Positions 54,315 to 64,000 of a DNA stretch of 64,000 bases are shown in pieces (the stretch's first letter is position 1; the number at the start of each line of letters is the position of its first letter). A model generated the notes under the pieces. It saw only the letters and a list, made by a program, of their open reading frames with translations, was not told the origin of the DNA and ran no database searches. The position numbers and the translations under genes are program-made. Source of the DNA: Micractinium sp. NFX-FRZ (lineage: Eukaryota; Chlorophyta; Trebouxiophyceae; Chlorellales; Chlorellaceae); the NCBI GenBank assembly GCA_029339195.1, contig JAPTJF010000042.1:73293-137292 (forward strand), read 5' to 3'.

Positions 54315-57300
54315 ATGTTGAGGAGGACGCCGCACCGGGAGCGCAAGGCGCCGGAGCGCTTTGGCCAGTTCGCCAGCAAGAGGGCGGCAGAGGTGAGGCC
54401 TCTGTGTTCCATTCTGCTGTGCCGTTGCACAGTCGATACAGGGGCGAAACAACTACATCCCTGACACGTCGCCGCCCTGCAGGAGCTGGAGCTGGATCAG
54501 GAGGAGGAGGTGCCGCGGCGGCGGCAGCGGCGGCAGCGGCGGCACGAGTCCGAGGACGGAGAGGAGCAGCAGCCTGTGGTACCGGCACCAGCAGCGGCTG
54601 GGCAGTCGGATGGGGAGTCTGATTGGAGCCAAGATACTGACAGTGAGGATGACGAGGGGTCTGAGGAGGAGCAGGAGGAGGAGCGATGGCATGGGGCCAG
54701 GGTGCGGTGGCGTGGCGCCAAGCGTGCCTGCAGGGGTGCAGCGCGTGCACACGTGCCGCAGCCGCCGGTGGAGCCACGCTCGTGTGGCGACATGCTGTCG
54801 CTGTTCTTCGCCTGCCCGACGCTCATCGGTAAGGGGGATCAGGGTTCGTCATGCCAGTGAGCTAAGATTTGGCCTTCTCTTTGATTTTGGCTGACCAGCC
54901 TTTCCTGCTCCCCACTGTCCGCACAGACACATTGCATGCCTTTGCTCACACACCCTCAACATCCTTCCCTCCTCTCCTCACCAACTCTTGCACCCACAGA
55001 TGCGCTGCTGGAGCCGGACGGGCTGCGCACCATCAGCCTGGTGGCACGGGACGCCGCCAGCCTGGCAGCCGCGCTGTGCGCGCGCACTGCTGACGTGGCG
55101 GGGCTGTGGCACCAGCTGGCGTGGCGCTGCGAACCCGCCTTCAGCGCGCGCGGCACCACGGCAGAAGGTGCGTTGATGAGACAAGGATGCAACAGAGACC
55201 AAGCAATGGCCGTGCCCGGCCAACTTGTTCAGGGGTGCCTTATGTGTGGAGCCTGCCTGCGAGCCTCCATGCCGGCCCGCCTCCCCCTTCCAACAGCATG
55301 ACTGGCTGGCTACATGTCTACTGGGCTGTGTCCATTGGTTAAACTCACCGATTGGTGTGCAACCACGCCCGTTATGGCCCGCGCAGCGCTGTTGGTGGTG
55401 CAGCGTGCCTGCATGGCCGACCCCGCCCGCACACAGCGTGTGGACCGGCGCCACGCTCAGCAGGACTACTGCCTGACTGAGAAGGACCTGTTGGTGAGGG
55501 AAAGAACCTAAGGGGAGGGGCGGAACTTGGAAATATAGCAACCTTTAGCAGAGTGAGGGGATGGCAAGGCGGTCAGGCGTGCACACAGTGGGACTGGGCG
55601 CATGTAGTCAGGACGTAGGGCTTTGCCCACTCTGCCGTGAGGGCCCCTAATTCCTCACACGGGTTGGTTCCAGGGCAAGCACAGGCAGTGTGTCAGCATC
55701 CGGACCTTGCTGCAAGCATGCGGCTGCGCTGGCAGGGCGGCTGTCATGCCAGACGCTTTGTTTTCCTTCTCCCACGCACTTGCCGCAGGGCCTGTCTCCG
55801 CATGCCAAGCCGGTGTGAGCAGGGGCAGGGCAAACTGAGGCGGCCCCGTACATGCTTTCTTCTTTTTGCTGCTGAAAAACACACGGCTGTGTGACGCGCT
55901 GTGCTGTGCTGCGCCCTTCTATGCTGCGCCCCACCCCACGCGCATCTTCTCACTCCCGACCCCCCTCGCCCTCACCTGTACTCCACCCTTCCCTTTTCTC
56001 CCAGGTACAACAAGCTGGAGGTGCTGGCGATTGCACACCACAAGCACGGCTCAGCAGCGGGGCTGCAGGCTGCGCAGGCAGCAGCCAAGGCCAAGTCTGA
56101 GCGAGTCAAGGCAGCAAATGCGGAGCGCAGGCTGCTTGAGGAGCAGCGCAGGTGGGGCCGGGGGGCAGGGAGGCTTGGGAAAGGGGCGCGGGGGTGGTCA
56201 GCAGCTGGGGGCGAGAGCCCTGGGCAGTTTGACAGCAGGTTTTAGAGGCAAGCCCTGGAGGGCTTGCTAAGAGGTTGCACGCCCTGGGTTGCCGCCCAAC
56301 ACAATCAGGGGTGCCAGCCTGCCTCCTGGCTGCTGAGCGCGCAGCTGTGCAGCTCACAGGAGTGCGCCACGCCAGCCCTCCAAACTTGCCCCTGCAAGCA
56401 GCCCCTCCGTTATCGACGCCATCAGTTCGCTTTCCCCCGACCTGCAGGGAGGACGTGTCTGCTGCGCTGGCGGGGGCGGGGCTGGAGGGGGCGGACTTCT
56501 GGAGGCACCGCACCGACGAGGCGCTGCAGGCCTTCATCAAGGTGGGGCACGGGGCTGGGGTGGGGCGCCGGGGCACGCGGGTGCCAAAGGGCTCTGGGGT
56601 ACGGGGTGAGGGTAAGGTTCCAAGGGGGCGAGAGAGCGGTGGAGGGCTGAGCGCCAGGGGATGGGCTGCGGGCTTATTGGCAATCGATAGTGCGATTGAG
56701 CCCGGACCGGCTGGTAGTGCTGATGCAACTGCAATTAGGAGGTGTAACTTTTGACGTTTCTCCAGTTACATCCCTGTACATGCCGCCGGCCTGCTTGCCT
56801 GTCCGCTGTGCAGCACGGAACGGGCACCATTGCTGGCGTCATTGCGGTTCTGAAGCAGCAGGAGGAGGCGGCGCAGCGCAGGGCGCAGCAGAGGGCGCAG
56901 CGCTCCCGCCAGCTGCAGCTGCGGTCAGTGCTTGTTATCATCTTGACAACGTTGCAATCCCAAAGGGCTGAAGGCTGCCCAACATGGCAGAGGCGGTGCC
57001 AGCGGCATTCCATATTCCCTCTTCCCAATCACCTGTCCCAACTGCTTGCCTGCTTGCCGACCTCTTGACCTGCGAGTGCCTGCCAGCTTGCCTGCCGAGA
57101 CATGCCCATGATGCTCCTCACACACACCTGCCCCGGCCCTGCTGCCTCACCCTGACCTGCAGGCTTGCCCAGGAGGGGCTGGCAGGCGAGACCCACTGGG
57201 AAGCTGCCCAGGCCTACATCCACGGCACCAGCGGGCAGGCCCTGGACGCGGTACTGGTGGAAGTCAGGGAGGCGCATGCGGCAGCGCAGGTCGAGCAGCA

Positions 57301-57826
57301 CCGGCGGGAGCGCATCAATGGAATGCTGTCGGCTGCTGGGCTGCAGCGATACGCTTCTTCTTGCGGCAGCCCCACGCTCAAGAGTGCGTATGTCGAGCGG
57401 GGAGAGGGCAGCGTGGAGGCGGTGCTTGCGGCGCTGCAGCCGGCGCAGCAGAGGCTGGCCGGGCACCAGCAGCGCAGCGGGCGCATGGCGCAGCTGCTGG
57501 CGGCTGAGGGGCTGCAGGAGCAGCTGCACGTGCCGGCGGTGAGGGAGTACGTCAACAGCGGGGCGGTCGGCGAGGAGGCTGCGGTGGAGGCGGCCCGGCA
57601 GGCGCACCAGGTGCGGCAGGAGCGGCGGCAGCGGGAGGCTGACATGGCGCGGCTGCTGGCGGCGCAGGGGATCCCCGAGGAGCTGAGCTGGTGGCGCCCG
57701 GAAGTTCGCGGCCTGAACTCGTACTTGCTGCACGGCATGGGGGACCCGCAGAAGCTGGTGGTCAAGGTCAGGGCGCTGTGGGAGGCCTACCGCATTGCGA
57801 GGGTGCGAGCAGGCATTGCTGTGTGA
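54315..57826 (+). CDS. Helical-repeat protein with F-box-like and XPA-C-like segments, tandem paralogue 2
   Basis: Nine exons, 579 aa, with the same phases as paralogue 1: 54315-54392, 54483-54828, 55000-55167, 55387-55493, 55789-55814, 56005-56151, 56448-56541, 56814-56923, 57163-57826. Exon 3 is nearly identical to that of paralogue 1 (LRTISLVARDAASLAAALCA), so the duplication is recent or this exon was converted. Exon 5 is shrunken to 26 nt (59 in paralogue 1), leaving GLSPHAKPV between DYCLTEKDLL and YNKLEVLAIAHHKHGS. The last exon is 318 nt shorter, leaving about five repeats instead of seven. The acidic stretch is longer (SEDDEGSEEEQEEERW). Function unknown; nuclear role inferred as for paralogue 1. 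Confidence 0.7.
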
Positions 57827-58157
57827 GGGTGGCGGTCAGTGAGTAGCAGCTTCAAATTTGTGATTAATTTTTTAGTATCCTTCTGTAAACAGTATACCAG
57901 AGACATGTCAGAGAGAGGAGAGCAAATAGGGGTCTCCTGCTGGAGTGGGGTTGTAGACTGCCGTGTGACGTGCCGACGGCGGCGGGCGGTGGGCTCCCGC
58001 CCCAGCAGGCGCAGCAGGCTGTTTCAGTGGCGCCAGTTTCACGCGCAACCTACATGCATTGTGTCGCGACACTGTCAGCACCTTCTGGGAAGTCGTGGGA
58101 AGAGGCGAGCCACTCCGTCGCTATACGCACCGATGGCGCACGTTTGACGTCGCCAGA
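57827..58157 (+). other. Short intergenic stretch with TGTAA poly(A) motif at 57884-57888
   Basis: TGTAA lies about 58 nt after the stop of paralogue 2. The remaining 270 nt precede the RUS start codon and should include its promoter and 5' UTR. No other feature seen. Confidence 0.55.
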
Positions 58158-61100
58158 ATGGAACAACAACGATCAGTGGTCCCCAGAGGTGCGCGTCGGC
58201 CGCAGCGGCTTTGCAAAACTTGATAGCAAGCGTGGCCGCAATTGACTGGAGCGCTCGCTGCTGGTCGACTTCCCTGCAGGCATTGGCGCGCCCATCTGCG
58301 GCGTGCTTGATGCGCTGCACAGCAACCGCCAGGCGCTGCACCGCAACCTGCAGGCGGCAGCGCAGCGGCTGCCGCTGGCGCGTGGGGCAAGCAGCGGGCA
58401 GCCGGCGGCAGCGGCGCAGCAGCGGCTGCCGTTTGCACATGCTGCAGCAAACATCAGCAAGGTGAGGGGTCCTGCTGTCAGTAGAGGTGGAGGCTTGATA
58501 CTCCTGCTCCTCCCTCCTGTGACAGCAGCCGGTGTTGCCGTCCGGAACCCGACATCTCCCATGCATGATGAGCGTACTGGCGTGCTTGGAAGGCACAAAC
58601 ACACACATGCAATGCAGGCGTGTATACGCATGAGTGCAATAGTGGTCATGGACCAATGTGTTTGCAGGCGCTGCAGCAGGACATGCCCGCCGCACTTGCA
58701 GCCGCCGCAGCACGGCTGAGCGACGCGATCGGCGGCATGCAGCAGCAGCGGCAGCAGAACAAGGCGGCGCAGCAGGCGGGCGGGGGCGCCCGGCGGCAGC
58801 GGCAGCGGCGCACGGACGGCGCATCGCCGCACGCGGGCGACGTCATTTGCACGGAATACACCAAGGGGAAGCGGCGGGTGTACCGCCGCCGACGCGCTGC
58901 CGACGAGGTCGACGGCGGCAGCAGCCGGGACGGCGGCAGCGGTGGTGTGGACATCACCAGTAAAGACAGCGGCGGTTTTATTGTGGAGGACGATGTGGTG
59001 GAGCACCGGCAGCGGCTGAGCGACCTGGCAGCTGATTACCTGCTGCCGCAGGGGTACCCTGGTGAGGCAAAGAGTGTTTGGTGCTGATGTTGAGGACTGT
59101 CATCCCGCCCCAACTCTGCCCTGCCCCCCTGCCCTGCCCCCCCCCGCCCTATCCAGCCCAGTCCAGCCCCGCCCTGCATGGATGAACTTCCTCCTCCAAC
59201 CAGCGATCTGCCCCTCCCACACGCTCTGCCGCTGCCCTCCCGCAGGCAGCGTGGCGCCGCAGTACGCCGCCTACATGCGGGCACGCGCCTGGCAGTATCT
59301 CTTCGGTGGAGCTCTCTCAGTTTTCACCACCCGCAGCCTGCTGTCCTCCCTGGGCGTGGCCAACAAGGCCAGCGGGGAGGCGGCGGCCGCCATCAATTGG
59401 GTGGTCAAGGACGGCGCGGGGCGGCTGGGCCGCTTCCTCTTTGCGCGCTGGTGAGGAGGAGGAGGAGGAGGGCTGTATGTGTGGGTGGGGTGGGATCAGG
59501 ATGGGGAGGGGGGCAACTGGGCAGTGGGTAGGCGAGCGGGCAGGGTGATTGGGGGACCTGGCCTGGGCAGTACAGGGTGGGGCAGGGCTGCAGGGGCATG
59601 CAAGGGGCATGTGCCCGTCCCTCCCTGCCCCGCGGCCCCTGCTCTTGGCTCCCTGCCGCGCTGCAGCCTGTCCCTGTCCCCGCCCTGTCCTGTTCAACCC
59701 ACCACCACCGCATCCACCCCTTACCACCCACCCCTCGCAGGGGGCGCGACCTGGACTGCGAGCTGAAGCAGTTCCGGCTGGCGGGCGACCTGCTCATGGA
59801 GGCGGGGGCGGCGCTTGAGCTGAGGTGGGCAGCTCGCCACCTTGCTTGCCTGTTGTCTGCCTTGAGCTCCCTTAGGGAATGCAAGTGGCGGCGTGCTGCC
59901 GCGCTCATTGAGGTGGGGGTGGTGCCGGAGCTTCGGTGGATTGTTGCCAATGTCAGTAACCACGGAACGAGGCATTCACCTGTGTGCTTCTTGCCAAGGG
60001 CTCAGCTGGCTCATAGCCACTGCATCCTGCTGCCCTCCCGCTCTCCCGCTCTCCCGCTCTGCTGCAGCACGGCCTTGATGCCCACAGCCTTCCTCCCCCT
60101 CGCCTGCACCGCCAATCTCGCCAAGAACCTGGCGGCGGTGGCCATCGTGTCCACGCGTGCCCCCATCTACCGCACCTTTGCGCTGCGCAACAACCTGGCG
60201 GACGTGACGGCAAAGGGTGGGTGGGACGATGGGCATGATGTGGGGAGGGGAGGGCGGGTTGGTGAGTGCAAGTGCAAGGAGAAGAGAACAACAAGAAGTG
60301 GAGTGAGGTGGACGGTGCAAGGGTGAGCGCTACCTCGCGCCCCCGCATCACAACGTCCACACCTGCCCCTTTGCACTGCGGGCAAGGGCGTGGCCACTCT
60401 GGCGGAGGCGGCGGGATCTCAGCCCGCCCTCCCTCCCTCCCTGCACCTGCCCTCTCTGCCTGAACTGACCACACAAACCACCACTTCACACATCACCGCT
60501 GCACGCACCGCAGGCGAGAGCGTTGCCAACCTGGCGGATGTTGTGGGCACCGCGCTGGGCATCTTCCTGGCCAAGTCAACCCTGCCAGTGGTGCCCACCT
60601 TCACGCTCCTCAGCCTGGGCTACCTCGTGGCCTCCAGGTGGGGCCAGGGCCGGGGCTGGGCTGGGCTGCTGTTGTGAGCTCCGTGGCTGGGCTGCTGTTG
60701 GGAGCTCTGTGGCTGGGCTGGGCTTGGGTGCGCTGCCGCTCAGGAGCCGGGGGCGAATGCATGCTGTGGGTGCACCCATGCAAGGCTGGGGTGGCCTGGG
60801 CAAGGCTGGGCTGGCAATGCACAACGCTCTGCTGGCATGTGCTTTGCTTTGCCGCACCGCGTCACCCACCCGGCCGCCCCCTCACCCACCCGCCCGCCTG
60901 CCCGCAGGGTGGAGGTCGACTCTGTGATTCTTCCGTACCTCAACCGCGCGCGCCTCTCTTACGTTGCCCGCACCTTCTTCAACACAGGTGGGGCCGTGTG
61001 TGTGTGCGTGAGGCTGTGCCTGTGCTACACGGGATTGTGCCTATGTGGGCGCAGCCGTCCTCCCTGCCTGCATGCATCAAGCCAAACCACGCGACCTGGG

Positions 61101-62161
61101 GTCTGCAGACAGCTTCTGAGGCTGGGGTTTGGGGCTGGGGCAGCCTGCATGTGGCAGGAGGCAGGGAGGGCTCGGCGCTTGTGGGCGGGCGGGCGGGCGC
61201 TGCCCGTGCCGGACCCAGAGCCTTCTCGACGGCTCTCGAGCCGGACGCTTGCGGCCTATCACGCCACCTTCCGATGCCACTGCTGCTTCTCCTGCTGTGC
61301 TGCAGGCACGGTGCCTGGCCTGGAGGATGGGAACAGGCAGGAGCCCATCATGCCCTGGAGCGACCCCCACAACAGCCGGTGAGGCGGAGGACAGGGAGGG
61401 CACATGCCTGTACCGCTCACAGGCAGTGCTCCCGGACACTTGAACTTCGCAGTCCGGCTGTGTGCGCTTGCGCACCATGCGTGCACAGGTGCGGCATGTG
61501 CAGGCCCAGCGTGCACGCAAACCAGACAGGCTTGGGGGTGGCATGCAGGCGCACGGGCGTTGTAGCTCTGGTCATACCATGGCTCCCGCCCTCCTCCCGC
61601 CCTATCCGAGTGCAGGGTGGTGCTGGGGGCGACGGTTGAGGAGGCGTGCACGGGGCCGCAGCAGCTGCAGGAGGCGCTGTCTGGCTTCTCAGGTGGGCGT
61701 GGTGGGGTGGGGTGCCATGGTGGTGTTGCACAGGAGCGGTGGGACGCCTCCTCGGCGTCCGGGGGGGCTGGGTGCGGCAGTTGCGAGGAATATTGTTTTG
61801 GAATCTCAGGTGGCTTTGCGGTCCTCGGCTAGAGTAGGTCAGCGGCACACAAGGGGCAGGCCAGGGGCAGCAGCCTGCCACCCCTGGGCATCGCCAACCC
61901 CCCGCTGTCCCCGTTGACCGCCGGCTTCCGCCGCTTTCACGTCTGCGGGCACTAGGGGCCCATCGCGACCCTCCTCCTGCCTGCCCACCCCGGTGCAACC
62001 ACCCCCCTTGTCTTGCACGCGCCTTGGCTGCTGCAGGGCGGCAGTACGCGCTGACGTACCGGCCAGACACACGCAAGTGCTACGCTCTGCTCAAGGACGG
62101 CGCCAACATGCAGTCGGTGCTACAGGCAGCCATGGATGCCCACTGCCTCATCTGGATGCTG

Positions 62162-62198
<37 letters not shown>

Positions 62199-62497
62199 GC
62201 GCGGGAGGCGTGGCAACAGCAGAGGCGGGTGCAGCAGCCGGCGCCAAGCAGCAGGGTGCCGGCAGCAGCAGCAGCAGCGGCAGCCCCACCATCAAAAAGC
62301 TGCATGCCGCTGTGCAGCAGCTGGGCAGCGTCGGGGAGCAGCCTGGCGGCAGCGGCGGCGGGCTGGGGCAGGAGGCGCTCGACTGTGTGGCCCGCAGCGA
62401 CCTGTTCAAAGAGTTTTCCCGCCAGGCGGTGCAGAACGGCTGGCGACTCAACATGACCAGCCTGAACCCACGGGAGACCCGCCTGGCGCTGGCATGA
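58158..62497 (+). CDS. RUS (ROOT UVB SENSITIVE, DUF647) family protein
   Basis: Eleven exons, 619 aa: 58158-58188, 58280-58461, 58668-59061, 59246-59450, 59741-59824, 60068-60216, 60514-60637, 60908-60987, 61306-61378, 61616-61692, 62037-62497; phases agree. The family core spans about residues 200-420: QYAAYMRARAWQYLFGGALS, INWVVKDGAGRLGRFLFARW, FRLAGDLLMEAGAALEL, TFALRNNLADVTAKGESV, NLADVVGTALGI. In plants RUS proteins are plastid- or membrane-associated and act in auxin, UV-B and vitamin B6-linked processes; the biochemical activity is unknown. The N-terminal 200 residues are Ala/Gln- and Arg-rich and not conserved. A CAG tract (62165-62197) encodes poly-Gln in the last exon. The first exon (31 nt, MEQQRSVVPR) is short, so the start is the least certain part. 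Confidence 0.9.
59896..59941 (+). repeat. Intronic copy of the exon 5 end plus donor in the RUS gene
   Basis: Exon 5 ends with codons for LLMEAGAALEL and donor AG|GTGGGC at 59824. About 100 nt downstream the intron has ALIEVGVVPEL followed by CGGTGG. Order and length match; the copy's donor is degraded. Confidence 0.8.
62165..62197 (+). repeat. CAG tract encoding poly-Gln in the RUS gene
   Basis: Eleven consecutive CAG codons in the last exon, followed by Ala/Gly/Ser-rich codons. Confidence 0.95.
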
Positions 62498-62848
62498 GTC
62501 CACCAAAAGCACAGCGGGACCAGGCTTCAGCTAGGCAGAGACACCCGCTGGCAGAAGTGCAGCTAAAGGTGCCATTGAGCGGGCAAGAGTGCAAGCAGCG
62601 CATGTGCGCCCCCCAACTAAGTGTTGACAGCCCCAACCCGTGCATTCTTTCCACCACGCCATACTCCTTTCCAGCACTGTAGTTTTCCTCTGACCCGTGT
62701 CCATCCCTGCTCAGTCTCTTCATCTCCTTCCGAGTTCTTACCAAGCACAAATCAAGCGCTGAGAACACTGTTGAACAGGCAAACACATCCCTGTGTCCCC
62801 TCGGATGTAGAGTGCGAAAAAGAAAGTCCAGATAGAGCAGGGGCCGTG
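62498..62848. other. Short region between convergent genes
   Basis: Holds the 3' UTR of the RUS gene and of the minus-strand gene ending at 62849. No clear TGTAA motif was found on the plus strand. No gene recognised. Confidence 0.5.
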
Positions 62849-64000
62849 CTAATGGCGTTTGTGTGAGAGGTACTTGCGCAGCCCGCGGCGCCGGGGGGCC
62901 ACAGCCCCTGCAGGCTCCCATGACGCGCCACTGCCCGCCATGCTGCTGCTGGTATGCTCCCCGGCTGCTGCTGCCCAGTGCTCTGCCTCCTCCGTCAGGG
63001 TGGCGGCTGGCGCCGTGAGCGCGTGGCGCAGCGCCACCCGTGGCCCCTCCACGCTCATGCGCAGCGCAGCAGGCGCAGCGTGGGACGCCATTGTTTGAGA
63101 TGCCCTGCAAAGGAGAGGGAAAGTCAAAAAGGGAGATGGGCGGGCACGCAGGCAGGAGGCAGGCTGGTGCAGTGCTGGATAGGAAGGGTTCAAGGCTAGC
63201 ATGACGTGAACGCTGTCGAACCAGACACGCAGTGCCCCGCTGTGCAGGGCGACGCAAATCAGGCCCTGCAGCAGCAGCGCGCACGCACGCAGGGAGCACA
63301 GTCGAGGTGCATGTGGCAGGGATGCACGCTGGCAGGCGGGCAGGCAGACGGGCAGGGCCCCACCTGACACCCTCCCCCAGCGGGGCAGGCATGACTGGCT
63401 CCAGCAGCGCCACTTGCTGGGCTGGCGGGCGCGTGCTGGGTGCAGACGCCCGCAGCGCCGCTGCATTGAGCAAAAGGGAAGCATGGGGAAGTGTTTGAAG
63501 TAAGCATTTGAAGCTCTCACCCACAGATGGCATCCCAGGCAGTTAGGTCTGCACACCTGACCACCCCCTCTCTGCCTTACCAGCTGCTTGCCCCCGGTGC
63601 TGCCAGTGTCACTCACCCTGCCCAGCGCCAAACACGTCAGCGGGGCCGCCACGCACACCCAGCCCCAGTGGGCCGGTGGGCGTGTTCCCCGCGCTGACTA
63701 GCAGGCGCGCCATGGCTCCATCCAGGTCGCTGCAGGCACTGTTGATGGGCGAGGGCAGAGCCTGCAGGGCGGCCCGCTGCGCCGCCTCGTCGCCCTCCAG
63801 CCCCAGCTCAGCCAGCTGCTGCTGCAGTGCCCCCATCTGGCTGTAGGCTGCAGACCCTGCAGCCTGCTGCCCCCCGTACACAGGGTGCTGCGCCAGCAGC
63901 AGCTCCCGCGCCTCCCGCTCAGCTGCCTGCCGCTGCTGGCACTCGGCGTCCTGCAGCTCCAAGCGCTGCAGCTGCTGCCACTCCATCTCGTGGTCACTGC
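62849..64000 (-). CDS. Unrecognised protein with Gln/Glu-rich coiled coil, 3' end only
   Basis: Three last exons are visible: 64000-63617 (open at the window edge), 63460-63364 and 63104-62849, with matching phases and stop TAG at 62849-62851. The first visible stretch is a Gln/Glu/Arg-rich probable coiled coil (RLELQDAECQQRQAAEREAR) followed by LAELGLEGDEAAQRAAL. The C-terminal part is low in complexity (Ala/Ser/Pro) and ends in a basic tail (PRRRGLRKYLSHKRH). No family is recognised and the N-terminal domains lie beyond position 64000. Confidence 0.65.

Overview
The window reads as nuclear DNA of a GC-rich green alga, most likely a core chlorophyte of the Chlorella/Trebouxiophyceae kind. 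The support is intron-rich genes with short exons, donors almost always GTG-type (GTGAGx, GTGCGx), acceptors in YAG after C/T-rich tracts, CAG/poly-Ala/poly-Gln tracts in coding sequence, TGTAA polyadenylation motifs after several stop codons, and proteins that match plant and algal families (RUS/DUF647, organellar HisRS, plant-type RlmN-like radical SAM). No bacterial operons, CRISPR arrays, rRNA, convincing tRNA or intact transposon were seen.

Layout, left to right. (1) 17-4606 and 7723-19520, both minus: two tandem paralogues encoding large secreted Cys-rich proteins with ephrin-receptor-like (GCC2/GCC3-type) modules. The first runs off the left edge; the second is complete at 29 exons and 1120 aa. 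(2) 20369-25197 minus: organellar-type histidyl-tRNA synthetase, 10 exons. (3) 26213-31235 minus: secreted selenium-binding-protein (SBP56) homologue with a Cys-rich N-terminal module, a Pro-rich linker and a C-terminal PA14-like domain. (4) 31982-36275 plus: BRCT-domain, Gln-rich protein. (5) 36528-41022 minus: RlmN/Cfr-like radical SAM methyltransferase. (6) 41433-45807 plus: U-box fused to a rhomboid-type membrane domain that has lost its catalytic His. (7) 47191-48900 minus: secreted lipocalin-like protein. (8) 49801-53600 and 54315-57826, both plus: tandem paralogues of an unnamed helical-repeat family with F-box-like and XPA-C-like segments. (9) 58158-62497 plus: RUS/DUF647 protein. (10) 62849-64000 minus: 3' end of an unrecognised coiled-coil gene.

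I assembled exon models by hand from frames, splice sites and protein similarity. In every complete model all exon phases agree and the summed CDS is a multiple of three, which is the main internal check.

The genes do not form an obvious pathway. Two themes recur. One is tandem gene duplication followed by intron gain, loss or shift and by module-number change (the Cys-rich pair and the repeat-protein pair). The other is that introns of at least six genes contain degenerate extra copies of the neighbouring exon-intron junction, several with intact decoy splice signals. That second pattern, and the U-box/pseudo-rhomboid fusion, are the most unusual things I see.
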